Below are positions 1-8,158 of a stretch of DNA of 64,000 nucleotides, one piece after another. Positions within the stretch are counted from its first letter, which is position 1, and every line of letters begins with the position of its first letter. The stretch lies in contig NZ_JASXSI010000004.1 in assembly GCF_030315685.1 (NCBI RefSeq), forward strand, positions 1 through 64,000, given 5' to 3'. Both the position numbers and the translations under genes were made by a program. The notes beneath the pieces were generated by a model. It made no database searches and was not told where the DNA came from. It saw only the letters and a list, made by a program, of their open reading frames with translations. Source of the DNA: Gordonia sp. ABSL11-1. GTDB lineage: Bacteria > Actinomycetota > Actinomycetes > Mycobacteriales > Mycobacteriaceae.

Positions 1-87
1 ATAAGGCCGGGCACTGCACTACGCTGAGCGCCACGCGGCACCGGCGCCGACCAATCCTGTCCTCCCGTCCCCAGGAGTTGATCTCAC

Positions 88-249
88 ATGAAGCGCGCTT
101 TCGCCATCATCGTGTCGACCGTAGGTGCACTGTTCGTCTTCGGCGCGCCACCCGCGTCCGCGATCAGCTGCGAGCCCGTGACCGGTGGGCCCGCGCTTCC
201 CCCGGGCTACCTCTTCTTCGGAAGCCTCGGTTGCGTTCCACAGTTGTGA
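88..249 (+). CDS. Small secreted peptide, 53 aa
   Basis: Reading from the ATG at 88 gives a 53-residue protein beginning MKRAFAIIVSTVGALFVFG, a clear Sec signal peptide. Signal peptidase I would cut after the APPASA stretch (about residue 25). The mature peptide is only about 28 residues, has two cysteines that could form one disulfide, and ends in GCVPQL. An AGGAG ribosome binding site lies at 73-77, ten bases before the start. The stop codon falls inside a 15-bp tandem duplication, so the C-terminus may have been altered. I do not recognise a family. Short signal-peptide proteins of this kind are common in Mycobacteriales; role unknown. Confidence 0.6.
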   Translation: MKRAFAIIVSTVGALFVFGAPPASAISCEPVTGGPALPPGYLFFGSLGCVPQL

Positions 250-274
250 AGTACACCGGTGTGAAGTACACCGG
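245..274. repeat. Perfect 15-bp tandem duplication
   Basis: The unit TGTGAAGTACACCGG occurs twice head to tail at 245-259 and 260-274. It spans the stop codon of the small secreted peptide. A second 15-bp tandem duplication occurs at 1616-1645. Confidence 0.9.
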
Positions 275-351
275 CTGACGGACTCACCTGAAGACCGCTG
301 CCCTGAGCGGGGGCGAGGGAACACAGCACGACCCGACGCGGCACTCCACAC

Positions 352-759
352 TCAAGGCACGATCGTCGGCGCCGAGCCATCCCCGAGACGCAGGACGCCG
401 AAATGTCGACGGTCGAGCGTCGCGATCACTGTTGTCTGGTACGCGTCCGCCAGGACGATGTTGGACGCGTCAGCAATGCCCACCGGTACATCGGCATACC
501 GATCGACGACAGCCAACGCTGTAGTCAATCGATCGCGCGGCATCGCGGCCAGCTCCCATGCCCCGGAAGCAAGTTCATCGAGCACGATGCGCTCGACGCG
601 GGATCCGTGTCGGGTCAGCACCAGGTAGTCGAGTTCCGCGACGATGTACGGCGACACCACAAGCGGCTCGTCTGCGGCATCGATGACTGCCGCGACCGCA
701 CTGTGTTGGGGCTCGGCGGAATCGAAGTATGCCAGGAGGGCGCTGGTATCGACGATCAC
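352..759 (-). CDS. vapC: VapC-type PIN-domain ribonuclease toxin
   Basis: The 135-aa protein starts MIVDTSALLAYF, the standard PIN-domain opening with acidic residue D4. E42 (in AELDYL), D97 (in GIADAS) and D116 (in TLDRRHF) supply the rest of the Mg-binding acidic cluster. PIN toxins cleave RNA, often tRNA or rRNA, and are held inactive by the cognate antitoxin. The GTG start at 759 overlaps the antitoxin stop by four bases (GTGA), so translation is probably coupled. The length is normal for the family, so the toxin looks intact. The RNA target cannot be told from sequence. Confidence 0.9.
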   Translation of the reverse strand: MIVDTSALLAYFDSAEPQHSAVAAVIDAADEPLVVSPYIVAELDYLVLTRHGSRVERIVLDELASGAWELAAMPRDRLTTALAVVDRYADVPVGIADASNIVLADAYQTTVIATLDRRHFGVLRLGDGSAPTIVP

Positions 760-968
760 TCGCCGAACCCTTCGAGAAGCTCGTCAGCCCGGTCGGCGAT
801 CGGCTCTCGACCGGCAAACAATGCACCCCGCGGCCGAGGAGCGCTGCCGCTCAATGCTTGACGAAGTGCTTCTCGGACGACCTCGGCCTCAGACACAGAC
901 CGTCGACGCGCTTCGACCTCGATCGCTCGTTTGAGGTCATCCGGAAGGTACAACGTCGTCTTTGCCAT
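756..968 (-). CDS. vapB: VapB-type ribbon-helix-helix antitoxin
   Basis: A 70-aa protein starting MAKTTLYLPDDLKRAIEVEA. The N-terminal strand plus two helices (residues 1-42) match the CopG/ribbon-helix-helix DNA-binding fold. The C-terminal tail (ALFAGREPIADRADELLEGF) is the flexible part that usually wraps round the toxin. The gene lies directly upstream of the PIN toxin with a four-base overlap. It probably represses its own promoter, and a perfect palindrome CCACCGGTGG sits 13 bases upstream of the start. A decayed piece of a similar gene occurs at about 18262-18372. Confidence 0.88.
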   Translation of the reverse strand: MAKTTLYLPDDLKRAIEVEARRRSVSEAEVVREALRQALSGSAPRPRGALFAGREPIADRADELLEGFGE

Positions 969-981
969 GCCACGTATGGTA

Positions 982-991
982 CCACCGGTGG
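982..991. promoter_or_regulatory. Candidate VapB operator palindrome
   Basis: CCACCGGTGG is a perfect 10-bp palindrome just upstream of the antitoxin start, flanked by a second small palindrome GGTACC at 979-984. Ribbon-helix-helix antitoxins normally bind such sites to autoregulate; binding here is inferred. Confidence 0.45.
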
Positions 992-1033
992 CATTCTCCG
1001 CCGGTGAACGTTCGTTCCGCCTACCCCGCCGGC

Positions 1034-2259
1034 TCACCCCTCCGCGGTGACCGTCGACATCGGGATCAGCGCGACCGCCCCCACGAGCGCCACGGTGTCC
1101 CCGATCACCAGGAACCGCCAGTCTCCGAGCCACGCAGCGAACAGCGGCGCCCCGGCACGCGCGAGCGCCATCGGCACGGTGATCGCTGCCAAGACACTCG
1201 CGAAGTGCACGACGCCGAAGTGGTCGGCGACGATCGACGGCCGCGCGATCACCCCGACGCCCTGCCCGAAACCCACCGCCGCGACGCAGAGCAGGGTGAG
1301 CGGGATGGACAGTCCGACGGTGGGAAGCAGCAACAGCCCGATGCCCTGGACAGCAAACCGCGACAGCCGCGATCGGCGCCAGCCGAAACCGGCGGCCCAC
1401 CGTTGTCAGTGCGAGTCGTGTCAGGATCTGCAGCACTCCGACGGCAACCGGCATGGCGGTCGCCACCGCCATCGGATGCCCCACGTCCAGCAGATAGATC
1501 ACGATGAGAAGGAGAAACACCGAGACCGACGCGGCCTGCACGACGAACGCCACCAGCACCAACCAGAACCGACGCTGCCGAAGTGCGGCGCCGATCGGCA
1601 CGCCGACCCGCTGCTGCACTCTGCTGAGATGCACTCTGCTGAGATGCACTCGGCGCGAGGGTATGGCCAGCACGTGTCCGGGAACGGCGGTCACCGCGAA
1701 GACGGCGCCCTGGATCACCAGCGCTGTTGGCCAGCCGAATTCGGTGTTCAGTCACCCGAGAACCGGATACACCACATAGGTGCCGAGGCCGGCGATCATC
1801 GTGACCGTCAGAATGGTCCGATCACGATGTTCGGCCTCCGCGGCAACAACGATCACGGCGAACGCCGCCTCATAGGTGGACATCGCGATCGACAGTCCGA
1901 TCGCAGCGAAACAGATGTACAGCTGCGACACCGACGTGAGCAGCGAGCACAACAGCACGGCCGCGGCCCCGATGGCGGATCCCGACGCCATCACCGCGCG
2001 TCCACCATGCCGATCCAGCAGACGGCCGACCGGGAACGCTGCCAGCGCACCCATCAGGGTGGACACCGTCGACGCCGCGGTCACCGCGGTTCGGGTAACG
2101 CCCAGGTCGTCGGCGATGGGGTCAAGGATCACCGGCAGGATCTGGATCATCGCCACGTAGGCACTGGTGTTTGCTGATCGCGAATACGGCGACGAGCAGC
2201 CGTCGAATGACGTGGTGTGTGACTTCCGTTGTGGCGGTGCGACAGACCTCCGCCGTCAT
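1034..2259 (-). pseudogene. Broken MFS transporter (CynX/NimT-like)
   Basis: Conceptual translation from the ATG at 2259 gives a 12-helix major facilitator of about 408 aa, but in pieces. Residues MTAEVCRTATTEVTHHVIRR lead into the first helix. A one-base shift follows near 2172 (AGCAAACACC; removing one A restores NTSAYVAMIQ). The middle part ends in a TGA at 1752 where the context (PVLG-stop-LNTEFGW) suggests a former TGG tryptophan. Another shift near 1340 leads into the last helices, ending at 1034. The start overlaps the stop of the SsuD-like gene by ATGA, so it was the last gene of that operon, presumably a transporter for its substrate or product. It may be true decay or assembly error, but three lesions favour decay. 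Confidence 0.8.
1616..1645. repeat. 15-bp tandem duplication inside the broken MFS gene
   Basis: GCACTCTGCTGAGAT is repeated twice (1616-1630, 1631-1645), followed by a partial third copy GCACTC. It keeps frame and duplicates VHLSR in the predicted protein. It is the same length as the duplication at 245-274. Confidence 0.9.
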
Positions 2260-3341
2260 CCGCGCAACAGTGGCAGGAGCTGATCACCCTGTCGTTCGAT
2301 CTCCCGCAGGTACGGGGTGTCCGAGAGGACGAAATGGGTGATGCCGAGATCCTCGTACTTACGGAGCGATTTCGCCACGTCCTCGGCGGACCCGACGAGC
2401 CACGTGGTTCCCGCGCCGCCTCCGCCGTAGCGACCCGGGGTGGTGTAGAGGTTGTCGTCGAGCACCTCTCCTCTGGCGGCGAGATCGAGGAGGCGCTGCT
2501 GTCCGACGGCCGCCCGTCGATGCGGATTCTCCGGTACCGGACCATGCTCGCCGGCCACGGCCGACTGTTGAGCCGACATGTCGGCGACCTTGGCTTCTGC
2601 ATCGCGCCATGCCTCGTCGGTCGTGTCACGGACAAAGGTCGTGACCCGCAGCCCGAACTCGAGTGGGCGGTGCTGTCGATCGACGCTCTCGCTCAACGTC
2701 TTCAGTCGGTCGATCCGTTCAGCGACGCCGTCCAGAGGCTCTCCCCAGAACAGCTGCACATCCGCCTCGGCAGCCGCTACTCGTTCCGCGGCCGTGGATG
2801 CACCCCCGAAATACAGCGTCGGGTGCGTCCGTCCGTCATGGACATCGATGCGCGGCACCACCGTCGAGTTCTCCACGCGGAAATGCTCACCGTGGAAGGT
2901 GACGTTCTCCTCGGTCCACAGACGACGAACCAGCTGCAGGAACTCGCTGGTGCGGACGTACCGATCAGCCTGGTCACCGTCCGAGTCACCGTAGGCGGCC
3001 AGATCGTCCTTGCCCGAGACGATGTTGACGCGAACGCGGCCTCCGGTCAGATGATCCAGCGTCGCTGCCGCCGTGGCGAAGTTCGCGGGCCGCCAATAGC
3101 CCGGCCGGACCGCGATCAGCGGTTCGAACGTCGTCGTGCGCGCTGCCAGTGCCGAGGCGACGGTGAAGGTGTCCGGCCGGCCCCATCCCGTGCCGATCAG
3201 TGCCCCGGTCCATCCGCTGTCCTCCACAGCAACTGCCTGACGGGTCAGCGTGTCGAGGCTGTTGTGGTTCGCCACCGTGTCGTCGCCGCGATGTCCAGGG
3301 TTGATCTGATTCGGTATGTACCAGAGGAATTCGGAACTCAT
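2256..3341 (-). CDS. SsuD-like FMNH2-dependent alkanesulfonate monooxygenase family protein
   Basis: A 361-aa bacterial luciferase-like (LLM) protein with a TIM-barrel fold. It starts MSSEFLWYIPNQINPGH and contains RPGYWRPANFATAAATLDHL and GGRVRVNIVSGKD, the pattern of the SsuD/alkanesulfonate monooxygenase group. The C-terminal TTWLVGSAEDVAKSL and YLREIERQGDQLLPL are also as in SsuD. Such enzymes use reduced FMN from a separate reductase to cleave C-S bonds and release sulfite. It follows the DszC-like gene by 42 bases, and its stop overlaps the start of the broken MFS gene, so the three form one operon. The substrate cannot be assigned; a sulfonate or sulfone is the best guess. Confidence 0.82.
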   Translation of the reverse strand: MSSEFLWYIPNQINPGHRGDDTVANHNSLDTLTRQAVAVEDSGWTGALIGTGWGRPDTFTVASALAARTTTFEPLIAVRPGYWRPANFATAAATLDHLTGGRVRVNIVSGKDDLAAYGDSDGDQADRYVRTSEFLQLVRRLWTEENVTFHGEHFRVENSTVVPRIDVHDGRTHPTLYFGGASTAAERVAAAEADVQLFWGEPLDGVAERIDRLKTLSESVDRQHRPLEFGLRVTTFVRDTTDEAWRDAEAKVADMSAQQSAVAGEHGPVPENPHRRAAVGQQRLLDLAARGEVLDDNLYTTPGRYGGGGAGTTWLVGSAEDVAKSLRKYEDLGITHFVLSDTPYLREIERQGDQLLPLLRG

Positions 3342-3383
3342 GGGTCTTTCCGGGTCGAGGGTGGGTCAATGCCGTGCTCGCGG

Positions 3384-4496
3384 TCAGCGGGCGAGGGCGG
3401 CGAGTTGTGCGGACCGCACGCCGACGCTTTGTCCTTGCACGAGGACGAACAGCGCTGATCGTGCGTGCAGTTGAGCGGTGTCATCCGAACCGATGCCACG
3501 TCCGGACCGCGCGACGAGAAGAGCGCGCGTGATCGTCGTCAACGCCTCACCGGAGGCCACCTTGACGGCCAAGCGTTCGTCGAGGCGATGACGGCCGTCG
3601 CCTGCAGCTTTCGCCTCGTCGGCGAGTCCATAGGCCTCGGCACGGATCAACCCGATCCGCGGGCGCCACACTTCGGCGACCCGCCGCGCTCCGGGGTGGT
3701 CGGCCGCCTCCAGCTCCGCGAGCACGGTCTGCGCGAGGCCGAAATGTTGTGCGCGGGCATCACTCGCTGTGTCGAGATCTTCGATCCGCCACTCGGCCAA
3801 CGACTGGATCGTGAGCACCTCGTCCTCCGGGACGTACACGCGGTCAAGCGTCACTCGTTCGGTGCGGCTTCCGGCGACGGCAGAGAGATCCAGGTGCGTC
3901 GAGCGGGTCCAAGCGCCCACCGGCACGAGCGCGGTGATCACCCGCTCGGTCGACGACTCGACGGCGGACACCACGAGGGCCGAGTTCAATCCCCAACCGC
4001 TGACCCACGAGATGGTTCCTGCGAACTCCCACCCGCCCGAATGTCTTCTTGCTCTGATGAAGTGGTCGGGAAACCTGCGGACGTCACTGACCGCCGCGCC
4101 GACGAGCACTCGTCCGTGCACGACATCGTCACCGATTGACGACAGCACACGGCCTTTTCTCTGCTCTGCGAGCAATCGACCCACCATCGGGGCGTGCTGA
4201 GCCCACACCAACCAGGTGTTGAAGCATGCGCCCGAAATGATCTCGTGGATCCGGCGGTCTGGGTTGCGCCCGAGTGCAGCGCCTCCGTGATCCGCCGGAG
4301 CCTGGTGATTGAGAAGGCCGAGCACCGACAGCTCGTCGATTCGTTCCGGTGTGACGCCGTCGCTGTCGGTACGCAGCGCGGCCGGCCGCAGCACGGAGTC
4401 CGCATAATTCCGCACCCGAGCCACCACCGGATGGGCGTCGGCAGCGGTCACCTCATCGGCCGCGTGTGCCACGTCGACTGGGGAGTCAACGGTCAT
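3384..4496 (-). CDS. Acyl-CoA dehydrogenase-like flavin monooxygenase (DszC/SfnB type)
   Basis: A 370-aa protein of the acyl-CoA dehydrogenase fold. The N-terminal helical part (VRNYADSVLRPAALRTD) is followed by the middle beta domain with GWEFAGTISWVSGWG and RVTLDRVYVPEDEVL, then a C-terminal helical bundle. The DszC/SfnB branch uses this fold as an FMNH2-dependent oxygenase rather than on acyl-CoA. A location next to SsuD-like and NtaA-like genes supports that branch. The ATG at 4496 was chosen because AGAGAGG lies upstream; an in-frame ATG at 4538 is possible. It diverges from the NtaA-like gene at 4640 across a 143-base region holding an inverted repeat. Confidence 0.72.
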   Translation of the reverse strand: MTVDSPVDVAHAADEVTAADAHPVVARVRNYADSVLRPAALRTDSDGVTPERIDELSVLGLLNHQAPADHGGAALGRNPDRRIHEIISGACFNTWLVWAQHAPMVGRLLAEQRKGRVLSSIGDDVVHGRVLVGAAVSDVRRFPDHFIRARRHSGGWEFAGTISWVSGWGLNSALVVSAVESSTERVITALVPVGAWTRSTHLDLSAVAGSRTERVTLDRVYVPEDEVLTIQSLAEWRIEDLDTASDARAQHFGLAQTVLAELEAADHPGARRVAEVWRPRIGLIRAEAYGLADEAKAAGDGRHRLDERLAVKVASGEALTTITRALLVARSGRGIGSDDTAQLHARSALFVLVQGQSVGVRSAQLAALAR

Positions 4497-4518
4497 CGAG
4501 TCGGATGTCCTCTCTCTG

Positions 4519-4538
4519 ATGACGTCGTCAGGCGTCAT
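4519..4538. promoter_or_regulatory. Inverted repeat between divergent monooxygenase genes
   Basis: ATGACG and CGTCAT arms are separated by 8 bases, and the left arm also forms TGACG-T-CGTCA (4520-4530). The site lies in the only divergent control region of the first monooxygenase cluster and could be an operator. No regulator gene is adjacent; weak evidence. Confidence 0.3.
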
Positions 4539-4639
4539 GACCGGCGGTGGGAAGTCACGCAAGTGATCGGTACTGCCCCGGGTAAAGCTACTGAGCGACA
4601 GCGCCAATGGCCTTCTTGTGTTCACGGTGAACCGAAACG

Positions 4640-5938
4640 GTGACGCGCCGGACGCACCCTGCTTCACTGTGCCAAGTGTCCGCACCCAGGAACGGCGCCG
4701 AGCCGCCACAGCTCCACCTCAACGTCAACATCCTCAATGCCGGGGTCTTCGGTGGTTCATGGCGTCTGCCCGGCACCGATGGCCTGGCGAGCTACTCGGT
4801 CGACCACTACACGTCGATCGCGCAGAAGGCCGAGCAGGCATCGCTCGACGCCGTGTTCCTCGCGGACGGTCCGGTGCTGGACCCGAGCGTGCGCCATCGT
4901 CCCGGCAACAATCTCGAGCCGACGACGGTGCTCGCCCGCATTGCGGCGCAGACCGACCACATCGGACTGATCGGCACGCTGTCGTCGTCCTACAACGATC
5001 CCGACGAACTGGCCCGGCGTCTGGGCGATCTCGACCATGTGAGCGGCGGCCGATTCGGTTGGAATGTGGTCACCACGGCGGGCCCCGTGGCGGCACGCAA
5101 CTTCGGTCGGAACGGCGAGCCCGACCACGGACTTCGCTACCGTCGAGCGGCGGCAGTGGTCGAACGAGTCGTCGCGTCCTGGGATGAACGGACCCAAGCC
5201 GTGTCCCCGCAGGGCCGGCCGGTCGTGGTCCAGGCCGGCGGCTCGAGCGACGGGAAGAGGCTGGCCGCCCGTGTCGGCGAAGTCATCTTCTCCGCCGAGC
5301 AGGACATCGACAAGGCTCGATCCTTCCGCACCGAATTGAGAAGCGGTGCAGCATCATTTGGACGCGATCCCGATGAGATCGTGGTACTGCCCGGCCTGTC
5401 GACCGTACTGGGAAGCACCGAGGCCGAGGCACGTGCCCGTCGGGAGCTCCTCGACGAACTGTTGCCCGACGCCTACGCGCGCGGGCGATTGGCGGGACAG
5501 CTCGGATTTCCGCTCGACGATCTCGACGATGACGCGCCCATCCCGCCTGGTCTCCTCCGCGAGCCGGACGAGGCCGGCGGTTCCCAGACCTTCTACCGTG
5601 TCGTCCGCGACATCATCGCCCGCGAGAACCCCACCCTGCGTCAGCTTCTCAAGACACTGTCCGGCGGGGGTGGGCACCGGATCGTCGTGGGCACACCAGA
5701 GCAAGTCGCCGACGACATCGAACGATGGTTCACCCACGGCGCCGCCGACGGTTTCAACGTGATGCCCGACGTCCTCCCCTCCGGATTCGACGACTTCGCC
5801 GATCACCTCATCCCCGAACTGCAGCGACGCGGCCTGTTCCGCACCGAGTACAGCGGTTCGACGTTGCGACATCACCTCGGACTCGGTCTCCCGGCTGTTC
5901 GCGGCTCGGCCGATCAACCACTCGTGAGCGCACGGTAA
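4640..5938 (+). CDS. NtaA/SnaA/DszA-family FMNH2-dependent monooxygenase
   Basis: A 432-aa LLM protein of the long NtaA/SnaA/SoxA(DszA) class. Visible features are LHLNVNILNAGVFGGSWR at the N-terminus, the DHVSGGRFGWNVVTTAGP segment lining the flavin site, GRPVVVQAGGSSDGKRLAA (phosphate-binding loop) and a late GHRIVVGTPEQVADDIERWF. Relatives cleave nitrilotriacetate, dibenzothiophene sulfone or similar compounds with reduced FMN. It heads a plus-strand run and is followed after 9 bases by the short LLM paralogue. The GTG at 4640 has no clear ribosome binding site, and GTG at 4676 is an alternative start. Confidence 0.82.
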   Translation: MTRRTHPASLCQVSAPRNGAEPPQLHLNVNILNAGVFGGSWRLPGTDGLASYSVDHYTSIAQKAEQASLDAVFLADGPVLDPSVRHRPGNNLEPTTVLARIAAQTDHIGLIGTLSSSYNDPDELARRLGDLDHVSGGRFGWNVVTTAGPVAARNFGRNGEPDHGLRYRRAAAVVERVVASWDERTQAVSPQGRPVVVQAGGSSDGKRLAARVGEVIFSAEQDIDKARSFRTELRSGAASFGRDPDEIVVLPGLSTVLGSTEAEARARRELLDELLPDAYARGRLAGQLGFPLDDLDDDAPIPPGLLREPDEAGGSQTFYRVVRDIIARENPTLRQLLKTLSGGGGHRIVVGTPEQVADDIERWFTHGAADGFNVMPDVLPSGFDDFADHLIPELQRRGLFRTEYSGSTLRHHLGLGLPAVRGSADQPLVSAR

Positions 5939-5947
5939 GAGGATGAG

Positions 5948-6862
5948 ATGAGTGTGTTCATCGAGATCGCCGTCGGCGAGTTGCCGGGTCAGGTGTCACT
6001 GGACGCGGCCGCCGCGATCGCGCGCGCCGCGGAGGACGCCGGCGCAGCCGGATTGGTGATCCGGGACTCGGTCGACGGCGTACGCGGCACCGACCCGTCT
6101 GTCGTGGGTTCCTACCTCGCCGGACGTCATGCCGCCCTGGCGTTCGTCGTCGAGGCGCCGACGACTCACAACGCGCCGTACAACCTGGCGCGGCGTGTGC
6201 TCTCGTTCGACCGCGCGACCGGCGGGCGGGTGGGCGTCCTTCTCCGGCCCGGGGACGGCGACGAGGTCACCGATGTGGCCAATGCTCCCCCGCACGAATC
6301 GCTGGCGGAATCGGATCGTTGGGTCGAGTACGTCCGCATTCTGAACGGTCTGTGGGAATCGTTCCCGGCAAGCGCATTACGCGGAGACCAGGGAAACGCG
6401 GTCGTTGCCGACGACACGCACATCCGCCCGATCGACCACGACGGCGACTTCTACCGGGTGGCCGGCCCACTCGACGGTCCGTCGTCCCCGCAGGGCAGAC
6501 CGGCGGTACTCGCCAACGATCCATCGGCGCTCGGCTGGGACCGGGTTGCCCGGTATGCCGACGCAGTGATCGTGGACGAGGAACAGGTCTCGACCGCCGA
6601 TCTGGAGTTGGCCGCTGCCGCCGAGCGAGCAGACCGCCGACGTGACGACATCGCCTTGCTGGCGCGAACGTCGTCGCCTGCGTCGACCCGCGATTCCGCA
6701 CCCGTTCATGCCACCGATGGAGTGACACTGCTCGTTACCGAATTCGACGACACGACAGCCGACCTCATTCGAGCAGCCACCGACCGCTACCCGCACACCC
6801 CGGACAGCGTGACGTTACGAGCCCTTCTCGGACTGCGCGAGATCGCGGGAGCGACGCGATGA
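5948..6862 (+). CDS. Short luciferase-like protein, possible partner subunit
   Basis: A 304-aa protein that aligns by eye with the long NtaA-type neighbours but is about 130 residues shorter. NAPYNLARRVLSFDRATGGR matches the SPYNLARRFQALDHVTKGR region of the gene at 11381. FYRVAGPLDGPSSPQGRPAVL matches FFRVAGPLPVPAGPQGRPVLV. The NIVTT segment and the QAGGS phosphate loop of the long enzymes are replaced by GVLLRPGDGD and ANDPS, and the C-terminal third is reduced. The gene sits between the long enzyme and the DszC-like gene (ATGA overlap with the latter). A similar short gene has the same neighbours at 34327-35241. It could be a non-catalytic subunit or a diverged enzyme. Confidence 0.7.
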   Translation: MSVFIEIAVGELPGQVSLDAAAAIARAAEDAGAAGLVIRDSVDGVRGTDPSVVGSYLAGRHAALAFVVEAPTTHNAPYNLARRVLSFDRATGGRVGVLLRPGDGDEVTDVANAPPHESLAESDRWVEYVRILNGLWESFPASALRGDQGNAVVADDTHIRPIDHDGDFYRVAGPLDGPSSPQGRPAVLANDPSALGWDRVARYADAVIVDEEQVSTADLELAAAAERADRRRDDIALLARTSSPASTRDSAPVHATDGVTLLVTEFDDTTADLIRAATDRYPHTPDSVTLRALLGLREIAGATR

Positions 6863-8097
6863 CGACCACCGACATCGGCGACACGGCGCAAGATCTCAAT
6901 CATGTGGGCGTGAGGGGTCCCGCTCTCACCGTCGACGGTATCCGCGCGGAGATCGCACCGGTACTGTCGCGGATCGGTGCGAGCGCCCGCGACCGCGAGC
7001 ACAGCCGCGACTACGCTTTCGGCGACGTCCGTGCACTGGCCGATGCCGGGATCGCACTCACCGGCATCGCTCTACGCGAGGGCGGTGCGGGAGGCACCGT
7101 CCGTGACGTCACCGACGTGATCATCGAGGTTGCCCGCGCGGACTCGAATGTGGCGCAGGCACTCCGCGGTACCTTCTTGTTGGCCAACCAGATCGCGGGA
7201 CGCGAGGACATCCCGCTGCGGTCGATCAACCTCGCCCGATTGCGCGCACGGGCGCTGTTCGCCGGAACCGGCAACGAACGCAACGGCGGAGCCGGCGGCA
7301 GCGTGACCACCACGGCCCGTCGCGTCGACGGCGGCTACCTGATCGCCGGCCGCAAGTACTATTCCACCGGCGGCCTGTACGCGTCCTACTTCTCCGGTTC
7401 TGCCGTGACCGAGGACGGCACCAACATCGGCTTCACCGTGCCCACCGACCGCGCCGGGGTCACCCGGCTCGATGACTTCGATGCCGTCGGGCAGCGTCTG
7501 ACGCAGAGTGGCTCCACCGTGCTCGACTCCGTCCGTGTCACCGACGACGAAGTCGTGGTCGTCGATGAATCGACACCTGACAATCCCTGGCTCGGTTCAT
7601 TCGCGCAGCTGTATCTTGCGGCAGTGCAAGCGGGAATCGCCGCCCGCGCCCTCGACGACGCCATCTGGTTCGTGCGCGAACATGCCCGCCCGATCAAGCA
7701 CAGCACCGCCACCACCAGCGCCGACGACCCATATGTGCGTCACACAGTCGGTGAGATCGCCGCCCGCGCACAGGCTGCACGAGCAGTCGTCCTCATCGGT
7801 GCCGAATCGCTGCAATCGGTGCGCGGGCTCACCGGCGACGCCGCCAGGGCTGCGGGCGCGGAATCCGCTGTGACCGTCGCACAGGCCGGCGTCGTCGCAA
7901 TCGAATCGGCGCTGCAGGCCACTCAACTCGTCTTCGACGTGGGAGGTGGATCGATCACCAACCGGGAGTACGGGTTCGATCGTCACTGGCGCAACTCGCG
8001 GACCGCAGCAAATCACAATCCGCGGCAATGGAAGGCGGCCGTCGCGGGCGCCTATCACCTGACCGGCGAGGAGCCTCCCACCACCGGCCTGTTCTGA
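6859..8097 (+). CDS. DszC-like acyl-CoA dehydrogenase-fold monooxygenase
   Basis: A 412-aa protein with the DszC/SfnB pattern. The N-terminal helical domain contains EHSRDYAFGDVRALADAGI and ALREGGAGGTVRDVTDVIIE. The beta domain carries GRKYYSTGGLYASYFSG and GQRLTQSGSTVLDSVRV. The C-terminal bundle ends in DRHWRNSRTAANHNPRQWK, a signature of this group that is also present in the protein at 35244. DszC uses FMNH2 and O2 to oxidise sulfur; the substrate here is unknown. The start overlaps the stop of the short LLM gene by ATGA. The normal length suggests an intact enzyme. Confidence 0.85.
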   Translation: MTTTDIGDTAQDLNHVGVRGPALTVDGIRAEIAPVLSRIGASARDREHSRDYAFGDVRALADAGIALTGIALREGGAGGTVRDVTDVIIEVARADSNVAQALRGTFLLANQIAGREDIPLRSINLARLRARALFAGTGNERNGGAGGSVTTTARRVDGGYLIAGRKYYSTGGLYASYFSGSAVTEDGTNIGFTVPTDRAGVTRLDDFDAVGQRLTQSGSTVLDSVRVTDDEVVVVDESTPDNPWLGSFAQLYLAAVQAGIAARALDDAIWFVREHARPIKHSTATTSADDPYVRHTVGEIAARAQAARAVVLIGAESLQSVRGLTGDAARAAGAESAVTVAQAGVVAIESALQATQLVFDVGGGSITNREYGFDRHWRNSRTAANHNPRQWKAAVAGAYHLTGEEPPTTGLF

Positions 8098-8158
8098 TCT
8101 CACCTCTCCCGAAACATCGTCGACCGACAACCACCACAGCACAATCGAAAGGACATCG

